This document shows, piece by piece, positions 1-8,103 of a stretch of DNA of 64,000 nucleotides. Location: NCBI RefSeq assembly GCF_009882985.1, contig NZ_WTUZ01000039.1:186001-250000 (forward strand). Reading direction: 5' to 3'. How positions within the stretch are numbered: the first letter of the stretch is position 1; each line of letters begins with the position of its first letter. This DNA is from Paenibacillus silvestris. Lineage in GTDB: Bacteria > Bacillota > Bacilli > Paenibacillales > NBRC-103111. Both the position numbers and the translations under genes were made by a program. Under the pieces are notes generated by a model. That model saw only the letters and a list, made by a program, of their open reading frames with translations, was not told the origin of the DNA and made no database searches.

Positions 1-3000
1 GGGGAAACCTATGATGCCCGGAATGAACTGCAAGCATGGGATAAACCTGGGTACAATGATACAGATTGGATCGCGGCAGGGACTGTGAATGATTTTAAAG
101 GCAAGCTGATTGCGCAAGTAGGTCCGACAGTTCAGGCGGCTGAGGAGTTAAAGCCTAAAGTAATAACCGTACCGACTCCCGGAACTTATATCTTGGATTT
201 GGGGCAAAATATGGTAGGCTGGGCTCGCTTACAAGTGAACGGACCTGCTGGATCTAAAGTGAAGATGCGTTTCGGTGAAATGTTGAATGATGATGGCACC
301 CTCTACACGGCTAACTTACGAACCGCGAAGCAGACGGATGAATATACGCTTAAAGGCGGTGGGAATGAAGTTTATGAACCGCATTTTACGTTCCATGGTT
401 TCCGGTATGTGGAGCTAACTGGATATCCGGGCGTTCCGACGCTAGATAGTATCACAGGTGTGGTGGTCCATTCAAATACGGAGCCGACGGGAACATTTGA
501 GTCATCGAACAGTATGGTGAATCAGTTGTATAGTAATATCGTATGGGGGCAAAAAGGCAACTTCTTAAGCGTTCCGACAGATTGCCCACAGCGCGATGAG
601 AGAATGGGCTGGACGGGAGACGCCCAGATTTTTGCCCGAACCGCAAGTTACAACATGAACACGATGACCTTTTTTGAAAAATACATGCGAGACATGATGT
701 CAGGCCAAGGTTCTGATGGTGCCTACCCTGACGTTGCCCCTTATCTTTCAATCGTCGGAAGAGGGAATAATGCCTGGGGCGATGCCGGTGTTATTGTTCC
801 ATGGACCGTATATTTAATGAACAACGACAAGCGTGTCATAGAAGATAATTATGCTTCGATGGTCAAATGGATTGATTATTTGAAAACGAACAGCAGCGGA
901 CTCATTCGGCCAGAGGGTGGTTTCGGCGATTGGCTTAACGTTGACGACAACACACCTACAGATGTTGTGAATACCGCTTATTTTGCCTATAGTACCATGT
1001 TGATGTCCAAGATGGCGAAAGTCATTGGTAACAATGCGGATGCGCAGAAATATGAAACCTTGTTTAACGATATTAGAACAGCGTTCAATCAAAGGTTTGT
1101 CGATAAAGACGGACACATCAAAGGTGAAACGCAAACCGGCTATGTATTGGCACTTCAAATGAACTTACTTCCTGAGGATAAACAACCCCTTGCGGCCAAA
1201 TACCTTGTAGATAAAATTAAGGGACGGGATTGGCATCTATCAACAGGATTTCTAGGTGTAGGCTACTTGCTTCCTGTGCTCACCAAGGCTGGTTACTCGG
1301 AAGTTGCGTATCATTTGCTTACGAATGACACGTACCCTTCATGGGGCTACAGCATCAAAAACGGTGCGACAACGATATGGGAACGATGGAACTCCTATAC
1401 CAAAGAAGGCGGCTTCGGCGATGTGGGCATGAATTCATTCAATCACTATTCGTTAGGTTCCGTTGGCGAATGGATGTACCGCTTTGCTGCGGGGATTGAA
1501 GCAGATTCAGATCAACCGGGATTCAAACATACGATCATTCAGCCGACAGTGGGTGGAGAATTTCAATATGTGAAGGCGGAATATGATTCAATCTACGGAA
1601 AAATTGCTAGCAAGTGGCAGGTAGATGGGAACAAATTCAGCTTGGAAACGACGATTCCCGCGAATACGACTGCGACTGTCTACGTACCAACAGATGATCA
1701 GCATACTGTTAAAGAAGGCGGGAAAAGTATTGACGAAGTCGAAGGAGTACGTTTCGTGAAGATGGATGGAGATAAAGCCGTCTATGAAGTGGGATCTGGG
1801 AGCTATTCGTTCACGTCTCTTTTGACGATTGAAGGAAGCCCACTTAGTTCTGTCAGCTTAACTAGCGACCAAACGAAAATGATTGTCGGCGATACAACTC
1901 AACTGAAGGTAACCGCGAAAAAAGAAAATGGCGTAACGGTAGATCTAGCCAAAGCTCAGTCCGTATTTAAAAGCAGTGATGTCAATGTGGCAACTGTAGA
2001 TGCAGCAGGAAAGGTGAAAACGGTAGGTTTCGGTAAAGTCAAAATAACTGTAGAAGTAACCTATGAGGGTGTCACGCTTGCATCATCCAAGTCCATTTTT
2101 GTATCCAATGGCAAGAATTTGGCTTTAGGCAAAAATGCGAGCAGCAATAATACAATAACAGTTGCTCCAACATGGCATATCGCTAATTTAACAGATGGAA
2201 ATTTCGATCTGAGATATTCCAGTAATGGCTTTGCCTCCAAAGATACAGCCAATAATCCAATATGGGTGGAAATTGATTTAGGCAGCGTACAACCATTCAA
2301 CAATCTTGTCTTGTATCCGAGGTTGGATTCGAAGACTGTGGACGGAAACATAGCCTCCTTCCCAACTGATTTTGACATTCAAGTGAAAGCGGATAACGGT
2401 GAGTACAAAACTGTGAAACAAGTCAGAGGGGAGTCTAATTTAGACGGTGGACCTCAGAGATACAGTTTTGAAACTGAACAAGCAAGATATGTGAAAATAG
2501 TAGTAACCCAATTCGGAGCCATGCCTCATGATGATATCTACTATAGGTTCCAACTAGCAGAAGCAGAAGTCTACAATGTGGAAGAACAAACCGTGTTAAC
2601 CGGTCCGTCAAGCGTTTCTTCGGGTCAGGCGTTCGATATCGCCTATCGTTTATCTGGTGTGACTGAGAGCGTGTATGCACAAGATTTAAGCTTTACGTAT
2701 GACCCTGAGCAAATGGAGTTCCTTTCTGTAGATTCTTTGCTCGATGATTTGAAAATTGTAGCCGTATCGGATGTTGCCAAAAATCCTGGCAAGGTCAGAA
2801 TCCTATCCGCAGTAGTCGGCGGAGATCTTAGTGCCAATGTTGATTTGCTGGCGCTTCACATGAGAGCGAAATCAGCATCTTCCGTGCCAGCGACATTAAC
2901 GCTGTCAGACGTTATTTTCGCTAATGGAGCAGGCCTAGAGAAGGAGATCGAGGGTACTTCATACAGCGTACAAATCGGAGCTCCAATTAATAAAGAGGTA

Positions 3001-3405
3001 CTTATTGCTCTTATTGCTGACGCTCAAGCGAAACACGATGCAGCTGTTGAAGGTACGCACGCGGGTCAATATCCAGTTGGAGCCAAAGCTACGCTGCAGG
3101 CAGCTATCGACAAAGCTCAATCCGTCGTGAAAGATGACTCTGTGACCCAGCAGCAATTGGAGCAAGCGACAACGGAATTAACGAGTGCGCTTCAAGCATT
3201 TAAGGCATCTGTTATTATTGCCACTCCGGGAGATACGAACGGAGATGATAGAATAAGCATCGGAGATTTAGCTATAGTGGCTTCTTATTATGGCAAAACA
3301 TCCAAGGATCCGAATTGGAATCTGTATGAAAAAGCAGATATCAATAAAGATGGCATTATCGACATCGCAGACTTGGCGGCATTGGCAAGATTGATTATCG
3401 GTTAA
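1..3405 (+). CDS. Secreted modular GH78 alpha-L-rhamnosidase, 5'-truncated by the window
   Basis: The reading frame is open from base 1; its first residues (GETYDARNE, then a W..PGYND..W stretch) are typical of the N-terminal sandwich of GH78, so the true start lies upstream. The family removes terminal L-rhamnose by inversion. The catalytic (alpha/alpha)6 barrel carries the QRDER motif (candidate general acid Asp codon at 595) and a TIWERW motif (candidate base Glu codon at 1381). The barrel is followed by a C-terminal beta-sandwich, a BIG2 Ig-like domain (about 1850-2095), an F5/8-type C (discoidin/CBM32-like) domain (about 2110-2580), a cohesin-like domain (about 2590-2985), a helical FIVAR repeat (about 2990-3215) and a type I dockerin with two Ca-binding loops (GDTNGDDRISIGDL and ADINKDGIIDIADL) ending the protein. 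It is probably extracellular; the signal peptide is not visible here. A strong terminator follows at once. Confidence 0.93.
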   Translation, partial: GETYDARNELQAWDKPGYNDTDWIAAGTVNDFKGKLIAQVGPTVQAAEELKPKVITVPTPGTYILDLGQNMVGWARLQVNGPAGSKVKMRFGEMLNDDGTLYTANLRTAKQTDEYTLKGGGNEVYEPHFTFHGFRYVELTGYPGVPTLDSITGVVVHSNTEPTGTFESSNSMVNQLYSNIVWGQKGNFLSVPTDCPQRDERMGWTGDAQIFARTASYNMNTMTFFEKYMRDMMSGQGSDGAYPDVAPYLSIVGRGNNAWGDAGVIVPWTVYLMNNDKRVIEDNYASMVKWIDYLKTNSSGLIRPEGGFGDWLNVDDNTPTDVVNTAYFAYSTMLMSKMAKVIGNNADAQKYETLFNDIRTAFNQRFVDKDGHIKGETQTGYVLALQMNLLPEDKQPLAAKYLVDKIKGRDWHLSTGFLGVGYLLPVLTKAGYSEVAYHLLTNDTYPSWGYSIKNGATTIWERWNSYTKEGGFGDVGMNSFNHYSLGSVGEWMYRFAAGIEADSDQPGFKHTIIQPTVGGEFQYVKAEYDSIYGKIASKWQVDGNKFSLETTIPANTTATVYVPTDDQHTVKEGGKSIDEVEGVRFVKMDGDKAVYEVGSGSYSFTSLLTIEGSPLSSVSLTSDQTKMIVGDTTQLKVTAKKENGVTVDLAKAQSVFKSSDVNVATVDAAGKVKTVGFGKVKITVEVTYEGVTLASSKSIFVSNGKNLALGKNASSNNTITVAPTWHIANLTDGNFDLRYSSNGFASKDTANNPIWVEIDLGSVQPFNNLVLYPRLDSKTVDGNIASFPTDFDIQVKADNGEYKTVKQVRGESNLDGGPQRYSFETEQARYVKIVVTQFGAMPHDDIYYRFQLAEAEVYNVEEQTVLTGPSSVSSGQAFDIAYRLSGVTESVYAQDLSFTYDPEQMEFLSVDSLLDDLKIVAVSDVAKNPGKVRILSAVVGGDLSANVDLLALHMRAKSASSVPATLTLSDVIFANGAGLEKEIEGTSYSVQIGAPINKEVLIALIADAQAKHDAAVEGTHAGQYPVGAKATLQAAIDKAQSVVKDDSVTQQQLEQATTELTSALQAFKASVIIATPGDTNGDDRISIGDLAIVASYYGKTSKDPNWNLYEKADINKDGIIDIADLAALARLIIG

Positions 3406-3430
3406 TACGTAAGCGAAAAGTGAATGAGCG

Positions 3431-3465
3431 GCCGCAAGTTTGAAATCACTTGCGGCTGTTTTTTT
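3431..3465 (+). terminator. Intrinsic terminator of the rhamnosidase gene
   Basis: A perfect 9-bp stem (GCCGCAAGT / ACTTGCGGC) with an 8-base loop is followed by TGTTTTTTT, 25 bp after the rhamnosidase stop codon. Confidence 0.9.
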
Positions 3466-3547
3466 GTTAGGAGCACATTCGAATCTTGTCTTCCCAACAT
3501 ATGATGACAAGAACAGGGACTACTATATAAAAGGATGTGTGAGCAGC

Positions 3548-4027
3548 ATGAAAACTTATCATCGACCCAATAGGAAACATAGCCGCGTAAATGTAGGACA
3601 GAAAGGACGAATTGAATCGTCGGCCACGATCGCCGCTCAAGCAAAAGCAAACCTAGGAACACCCGTATGTGTTGTACTCAAGAACGGTTCTTTCTATTAT
3701 GGCGTTCTGAAAGAAGTGCAGGTTAATCAAGTTATTCTTCAAGGGGTGAAAGGCAACAAAAAGCTTCCACGGAATAAAGTTAGAGCTAAAGCTCATACTT
3801 CAAGTCTTGGTGGTTTGGGTAACATGCTGGGGCTTCTTGGTGGCGGAGGACTTGGAGGATTGTTTGGAGGGACTTCAACAGGTGGTGGATTATTGGGGGG
3901 CCTTGGTCAAGGTGCAGCCAACGCGGGTGGGTCAGCTGGATTGTTTAGTAACATAGGCAGCTTTATGAAATTTGGAATGGGTGCTATTTCATTTATCATG
4001 CCATTGATGAAAAACTTCTCCATTTAA
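3548..4027 (+). CDS. Small basic protein with glycine-rich tail, unknown function
   Basis: I do not recognise this 159-residue protein. The frame is open further upstream, through the preceding terminator, so the ATG at 3548 behind AAAAGGA was chosen. The first 35 residues are basic (MKTYHRPNRKHSR), with no signal peptide. Residues about 40-75 (GTPVCVVLKNGSFYYGVL...VILQGV) look like a small Sm/SH3-like beta barrel. Residues about 85-135 are strongly glycine/leucine-rich (GGLGNMLGLLGGGGLGGLFGG), and the C-terminus is hydrophobic. A surface or spore-associated protein would fit this composition, but that is inference. It is a single-gene unit between two terminators. Confidence 0.6.
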   Translation: MKTYHRPNRKHSRVNVGQKGRIESSATIAAQAKANLGTPVCVVLKNGSFYYGVLKEVQVNQVILQGVKGNKKLPRNKVRAKAHTSSLGGLGNMLGLLGGGGLGGLFGGTSTGGGLLGGLGQGAANAGGSAGLFSNIGSFMKFGMGAISFIMPLMKNFSI

Positions 4028-4038
4028 AAGATACTGGG

Positions 4039-4069
4039 AACGCAAGCTCATTGTAGCTTGCGTTTTTAT
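4039..4069 (+). terminator. Intrinsic terminator
   Basis: A perfect 10-bp stem (AACGCAAGCT / AGCTTGCGTT) with loop CATTGT is followed by TTTATTG, just after the glycine-rich protein gene. Confidence 0.88.
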
Positions 4070-4176
4070 TGTTTCAATGTGAACCCAAAAAATATTTCCC
4101 AACTATACATATTTTGGTCTTCCTGTTTAATAATAAGGAACATGGATTTAAGTTTGAAATGTATAGGGAGCAAGAT

Positions 4177-4770
4177 ATGCCAAACGACATAGAGGAATTA
4201 AACGTAAAAGAGAGCCGATTAGAGCTTGATTATTGGCTGCAGCATGATGTTTTTTCGTTCCAGTGGTGGATCATTGTCATTATCAATGTGCTATTTGTCG
4301 CGCTGCTGCTCATCCTTATGGATCGAAAAAGGACACTCAGCACAGTTCTGACCTTCATGACTGGATTTATCATCGTTGGGGCGGTCGATCAGGTCGGCAA
4401 GTTTTTCGACTTGTGGCGATACCCGCATCAACTCATCCCATTTACCGAGAACTTAAATGCTGTCGACTTTTTTGTTATTCCTTCTATTTTTGCGTATATG
4501 TATCAGAAGTTTTCGACCTGGAAGTCGTTCCTGATTGCTATTGTCGTGGCTTCGCTAGTTATTTCGTATGTTGGTGAGCCCATCTTCGTATCACTTGATA
4601 TGTATGAGCTGGTGAGATGGTCCTACTGGAAATCGTTTTTCGTATTGGTTGGCATTGCAATCCTTATGAAAGGGGTCGTTGACTTAACTCAGAGCAGCGT
4701 GCTCCACTTTGATGTCGATCGGGAATTGGTTATAGATTTTAAACACAGAAACAAGAAAAAAATTAGATAA
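4177..4770 (+). CDS. CBO0543-family integral membrane protein
   Basis: The start was set at ATG 4177, 6 bases after AGGGAG; a longer open frame back to 4069 would run into the preceding terminator. The 197-residue product has a short hydrophilic N-terminus, the motif LDYWLQHDVFSFQWW, and about five hydrophobic segments. The pattern (YWL-HD-FS--WW, LMDRKR, a VD-VG---LW-YP segment, then WKSF) matches the CBO0543 family of Firmicutes membrane proteins, which has no established function. The C-terminus is basic and probably cytoplasmic. It is followed after 42 bp by the DUF3231 gene with no terminator between, so the two are probably co-transcribed. Confidence 0.75.
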   Translation: MPNDIEELNVKESRLELDYWLQHDVFSFQWWIIVIINVLFVALLLILMDRKRTLSTVLTFMTGFIIVGAVDQVGKFFDLWRYPHQLIPFTENLNAVDFFVIPSIFAYMYQKFSTWKSFLIAIVVASLVISYVGEPIFVSLDMYELVRWSYWKSFFVLVGIAILMKGVVDLTQSSVLHFDVDRELVIDFKHRNKKKIR

Positions 4771-4812
4771 CGGAAAGCTCTGGAGAGCTGCACTCGAAAT
4801 GGAGATAAACTT

Positions 4813-5820
4813 ATGATAAAGAAAGCAGACTCAATAAGCTCATCCGAGCTAGGGACGCTTTGGCTTACCTATCAGCAAAAGACACTCATTCTTCGAGTGC
4901 TGGATTACTTTATAGAGAAAACGGAAGATCCTGAAGCAAGAAATATTATGGGTGGCTTATGGCAAGATCTTGATCATTATGTGAGTAAAATAATTGATTT
5001 GTTTGAGAATCAAGGGATTGTCATCCCTGTTGGTTTTACCAAAGCGGATGTCAATTTAGAAGCACCGAAACTGTATGACAATGGATTTGATATCATGTTC
5101 CTTCGAATATTGAAAGAAATAAGTATGGGCATGTATACGCTCAATTTAAATATGTCCTACCAAGGCGAAGTGATGGATATCTATGAGGGATTGACCGTCG
5201 TTACTCAAAATATCTATAAAAGATCAACCGAATATCTGCTGAAAAAAGGGATTCTCGCCACACCACCCAAAGTAACGATGCCTATCGCAAATGAGTTTAT
5301 TGAGAGTAAAGATTATTTGAGCGGATTCAATCTCTTCGGAGATAAAAGAGCACTAAATACAATAGAAGTAGGCATTCTTCATCATGGAATTGAAACAAAC
5401 AATATTGGACTGCAGCTGATTTCAGGCTTTGCACAATGTGCGAATACCCCAGAAGTAAAGGAATATTTTGTGAGAGGAATGGAGCTTGCAAAGAAACAAA
5501 TTAAAACCTTTGAAGATCTCCTCCTCCAAAGCAACATTCAGTTCTCAGCCACTTCTGGGAGCACAGTAACAACGTCTACCATAGCCCCCTTTTCAGAGAA
5601 ACTCATGATGTTTTGCATTCACCTTCTTAATACCTTTGGTATGGTAAGCAGCAGCTTTGGTACTATTTTTACATTAAGAAATGATTTGAGTTTGAAAGCA
5701 GGAATAGTCGCCAAGGATATCTATGTGTATACACACGATGGCATTAAGCTGATGATTAAGCATGGTTGGCTGGAGGAACCGCCGCAAATGGAGGACCGCA
5801 AACAACTTATTAAGCAATAA
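4813..5820 (+). CDS. DUF3231 family protein (two ferritin-like helical bundles)
   Basis: This 335-residue, soluble, helix-rich protein has two related halves, each starting with a segment such as TLWLTYQQKTLILRVLDYFI (residues about 15-35) or LNTIEVGILHHGIETNNIGL (about 180-200). This duplicated layout is that of DUF3231 proteins of Bacillales, which are distantly related to ferritin-like and spore-coat-type bundles; their function is not established. There is no signal peptide. The ATG at 4813 follows GGAGATAAACTT. It is followed after 24 bp by a membrane protein gene. Several glycine/serine/threonine-rich residues near 255 (SATSGSTVTTSTIA) probably form an interdomain loop. Confidence 0.8.
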   Translation: MIKKADSISSSELGTLWLTYQQKTLILRVLDYFIEKTEDPEARNIMGGLWQDLDHYVSKIIDLFENQGIVIPVGFTKADVNLEAPKLYDNGFDIMFLRILKEISMGMYTLNLNMSYQGEVMDIYEGLTVVTQNIYKRSTEYLLKKGILATPPKVTMPIANEFIESKDYLSGFNLFGDKRALNTIEVGILHHGIETNNIGLQLISGFAQCANTPEVKEYFVRGMELAKKQIKTFEDLLLQSNIQFSATSGSTVTTSTIAPFSEKLMMFCIHLLNTFGMVSSSFGTIFTLRNDLSLKAGIVAKDIYVYTHDGIKLMIKHGWLEEPPQMEDRKQLIKQ

Positions 5821-5844
5821 AATTTAATAAAGAAGAGACCCCCT

Positions 5845-6318
5845 ATGACAAAAGATGAACTTGAGAAAATTTTATGGAGCATCGCTCTGCCAGGATTCCC
5901 TCAACTTTTGGATGGGAAGATTGCAAAAGGTGTTCTTTTCATTGGATTAGAAATATTAATCAATGTCCAATCCAATTTTAATACGGCTATCATGTTAAGT
6001 TTTCAAGGGAATACGGAGAAAGCAACGCAAGTAACCAATTATCAGTGGTTAATGTTCTATCCTTGTCTCTATTTCTTTGCTATGTGGGACGCTTATCGAG
6101 AGGCGATGGGTGAGAAAAGGCCATTAATGAGTATGCCATTCGCTTTCTCAGCCTACTTGGTTACGGTCGGTGTGATGTATTCATCCACATTTCGTATCAA
6201 AAACGTGCTGCTTGGTCCGATATGGCTTCCTATGATTTGTGCACCAATAGGGTTATGGGTCGGGCTAATTTTGATGAAGGTGACGAAGCGATTTTTGCTG
6301 TCAGAGGATCAGAAATAA
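5845..6318 (+). CDS. Four-helix integral membrane protein, unknown function
   Basis: The 157-residue product begins MTKDELEKILWSIALPGFPQLLDGK. That WS-ALPGF-QL--GK signature occurs in small Bacillales membrane proteins of unknown role. About four hydrophobic segments are visible (near residues 28-50, 67-82, 96-115 and 124-147), with charged loops between them and a basic end (KVTKRFLLSEDQK). The ATG at 5845 lies downstream of GAAGAGACC, 24 bp after the DUF3231 stop, so it is probably the last gene of that operon. No enzymatic motif was seen. Confidence 0.6.
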   Translation: MTKDELEKILWSIALPGFPQLLDGKIAKGVLFIGLEILINVQSNFNTAIMLSFQGNTEKATQVTNYQWLMFYPCLYFFAMWDAYREAMGEKRPLMSMPFAFSAYLVTVGVMYSSTFRIKNVLLGPIWLPMICAPIGLWVGLILMKVTKRFLLSEDQK

Positions 6319-6429
6319 GTTTGTGATAAAGACTAATTCCGAATTACCATGAAAATGGATGCTATTCAATTTATCAAAGATGTGAGATAATGAATGCTTA
6401 ATGGAAATAAATGTATATGACTAACGGAA

Positions 6430-6478
6430 GCACCGTGCCCGCAGAAGAATTTCTTCTGCGGGCATGCGTGCTTTTTTT
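6430..6478 (+). terminator. Strong intrinsic terminator
   Basis: A 13-bp perfect stem (TGCCCGCAGAAGA / TCTTCTGCGGGCA, 6436-6464) is flanked by a pairing GCAC/GTGC extension and followed by CTTTTTTT. It lies 110 bp after the membrane protein gene. Confidence 0.92.
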
Positions 6479-6498
6479 GTTGGTCAGAGGGAGCGTAG

Positions 6499-7194
6499 AT
6501 GATGTATCCAAAACTAAAAACACCTAAGAAAGTAACAGAAGAATGGTTAAAAGCAGCTTTTGCCCCGCTGTTTGACTACTTGGAACGGGAGTTTCCAGAA
6601 GATGCGGGAAAAATCTTGCCTTATATGATGTTCTATCCTAACGAAGATCAGCTTTTTTATTATCGGCATTGCCTAACCAAGGATTCGATCATATTCGATC
6701 AGGCAGGTCTGCTGGTTCAATGTGGTGCTGAGGCATTGAAGCATGATTTCGGTCATCAGCCCGGAAAGAAAGTGCTTCGACCGCCATTTAAAGAGCAATT
6801 CGTTCATCCTAACGTTACCCGCTGGATAGGGAGGAAGCTTAACCAAAAGGTGCAGGTTAAATATGGTGAGGATGTTACTAGTTTTCTTCAGGAGCTGTGG
6901 GGGCCGCTAGTGAATTATGATTTTGACAATTTAGAAGTTCGTCTTCCTAGGCGCGGAGCCAATTTAAGTTATTGTTGCCTACATTTGTACCCGACTGGTA
7001 GGCCCAAAAAGCTTGCCATCCAATTCGTAGGAGATGAGATTGTAGAGAAGAGATGTACCTACGAACAATATCAGGAATACGAGAGACGGCAGTTGGAGCT
7101 AGTCTGTGAGGGCTGGCATGTGATCACGATAATTCGCGAGATTCTTGATCATGATTTGGAGAGATTTCGGAACTACCTTTCTAAATTGATATGA
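6499..7194 (+). CDS. Hypothetical protein, 231 aa
   Basis: I do not recognise this protein. It starts at ATG 6499 behind GAGGGAG; ATG 6502 is equally possible. It is soluble, with no signal peptide or membrane helix, and has many aromatic and basic residues. The C-terminal 40 residues (RRQLELVCEGWHVITI.REILDHDLERF) resemble in layout the last helix/strand of PD-(D/E)XK-type nuclease relatives, but no catalytic D...EXK set can be assigned, so no function is claimed. It stands alone between a terminator and a convergent TetR gene. Confidence 0.55.
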   Translation: MMYPKLKTPKKVTEEWLKAAFAPLFDYLEREFPEDAGKILPYMMFYPNEDQLFYYRHCLTKDSIIFDQAGLLVQCGAEALKHDFGHQPGKKVLRPPFKEQFVHPNVTRWIGRKLNQKVQVKYGEDVTSFLQELWGPLVNYDFDNLEVRLPRRGANLSYCCLHLYPTGRPKKLAIQFVGDEIVEKRCTYEQYQEYERRQLELVCEGWHVITIIREILDHDLERFRNYLSKLI

Positions 7195-7198
7195 ATCA

Positions 7199-7232
7199 TG
7201 CATAAAGAGCCTACTCCCGAAGGGAGAGGCTC
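7199..7232 (-). terminator. Probable terminator of the convergent tetR gene
   Basis: A hairpin (GAGCCT-ACTCCC-GAA-GGGAG-AGGCTC, 7207-7232) lies between the hypothetical gene and tetR. On the minus strand the stem is followed by TTTATG, a weak U-tract, so it best serves tetR. Confidence 0.5.
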
Positions 7233-7251
7233 CATGTATAACGATCAGCTG

Positions 7252-7830
7252 TTAACTCCTAATTCCCTTGTAGATAAACGCAATAACCTCTTTCTCAATC
7301 GGAAAGTCACCGACTTCTTTCTCTCCGATGATCACTTCGAGCATCCCCGTGTTAGAGACCGAGATCATGCTCATACATCCAAGGATGAAACGCAGAGCAT
7401 TGGATATGGATTCAAATTGAAAAATACCCTGATCCCGTCCGTTTTCAAGAATGCTCTTTAATTTATTTGTAGAGTTTTGAATAAACGTAATAATTTTGTC
7501 CGCTCTTGTACTACTCATGGCCAGTTCTTGTCTAACAATTAATGAAATTTCCCGATCTTGTTGATAAAAAGCAATCATAACCTCTAGATATTTCTGCAAA
7601 TCTAGCTTGGGATCCCCCGTCTCGGCAGAAAAGGGCAGCTTCTCAAGCGGTTCAAGAATGGCGAGGAATACGTTTTCCTTGCCTCCGAAATGATACGAAA
7701 CCAGCGGCAATGAAACACCGGCCTCGTCACAAATCTTTCTGACGCTCGTTCCTTCGTAGCCTAGTTCGGAGAACAGCTTTTTGGCAGATATGATAATTTT
7801 TTGTTTAACATCAATTTCTTGTTTGTTCAT
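7252..7830 (-). CDS. TetR/AcrR-family repressor of the adjacent efflux operon
   Basis: This 192-residue protein has the N-terminal TetR helix-turn-helix: ISAKKLFSELGYEGTSVRKI followed by CDEAGVSLPLVSYHFGGKE (residues about 13-55). The rest is the all-helical ligand-binding and dimerisation domain. It is divergent from the efflux genes starting at 8104. Three copies of a TTTAAC-N4-GTTA-type palindrome flank its own start and the efflux promoter, so repression of both, relieved by a drug-like ligand, is the likely mode. GGAGG is 14 bases from the ATG at 7830, rather far, but no in-frame alternative lies closer. Confidence 0.88.
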   Translation of the reverse strand: MNKQEIDVKQKIIISAKKLFSELGYEGTSVRKICDEAGVSLPLVSYHFGGKENVFLAILEPLEKLPFSAETGDPKLDLQKYLEVMIAFYQQDREISLIVRQELAMSSTRADKIITFIQNSTNKLKSILENGRDQGIFQFESISNALRFILGCMSMISVSNTGMLEVIIGEKEVGDFPIEKEVIAFIYKGIRS

Positions 7831-7852
7831 ATAGGAATCAACTGCACCTCCG

Positions 7853-7868
7853 TTTAACAGTTGTTAGC
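7853..7868. promoter_or_regulatory. Candidate TetR operator in front of tetR
   Basis: TTTAACAGTTGTTAGC matches the palindrome TTTAACGATCGTTAAA found at the efflux promoter in both half-sites (TTTAAC / GTTARM, 4-bp centre). It lies 23 bp upstream of the tetR start codon. Confidence 0.55.
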
Positions 7869-7985
7869 AACACCTGTTCTAACGAATTTTAAAGGAGAAT
7901 ATGACATTAGTCAAACGCCCGCGATTCTTCAAAAGGATCGCGGGCCATTTCAATTTTTGGCGCATCGGTCGTCCGAAAATTTTCA

Positions 7986-8015
7986 TTGACGGTTTTAATA
8001 ATGAGGTCCTATAAT
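7986..8015 (+). promoter_or_regulatory. Sigma-A promoter of the efflux operon
   Basis: A -35 TTGACG (7986-7991) and a perfect -10 TATAAT (8010-8015) are separated by 18 bp. The predicted start site (about 8022) lies just before the operator pair at 8029-8057. Confidence 0.75.
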
Positions 8016-8028
8016 AACGTTCAAGGAG

Positions 8029-8057
8029 TTTAACGATCGTTAAAAACGATTGTTAAG
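8029..8057. promoter_or_regulatory. Overlapping TetR operators at the efflux promoter
   Basis: A perfect 16-bp palindrome TTTAACGATCGTTAAA (8029-8044) is followed, overlapping by three bases, by AAAAACGATTGTTAAG (8042-8057), which has the same half-sites. They sit right after the predicted transcription start, the classical position for repressor roadblock. Confidence 0.7.
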
Positions 8058-8103
8058 AACAAATGTTAAAAAGAGAGTTGAAAAAGAAGAAAGAGGAGAA
8101 AAC

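Noticed and set aside
3440-3547. N-terminal extension of the glycine-rich protein frame
   Set aside because: The extension would be translated from inside the rhamnosidase terminator; the ATG at 3548 has the ribosome site.
6499-7194. Assignment of the 231-aa hypothetical protein as a PD-(D/E)XK nuclease
   Set aside because: Only the C-terminal helix pattern is similar; the acidic and lysine active-site residues cannot be identified.
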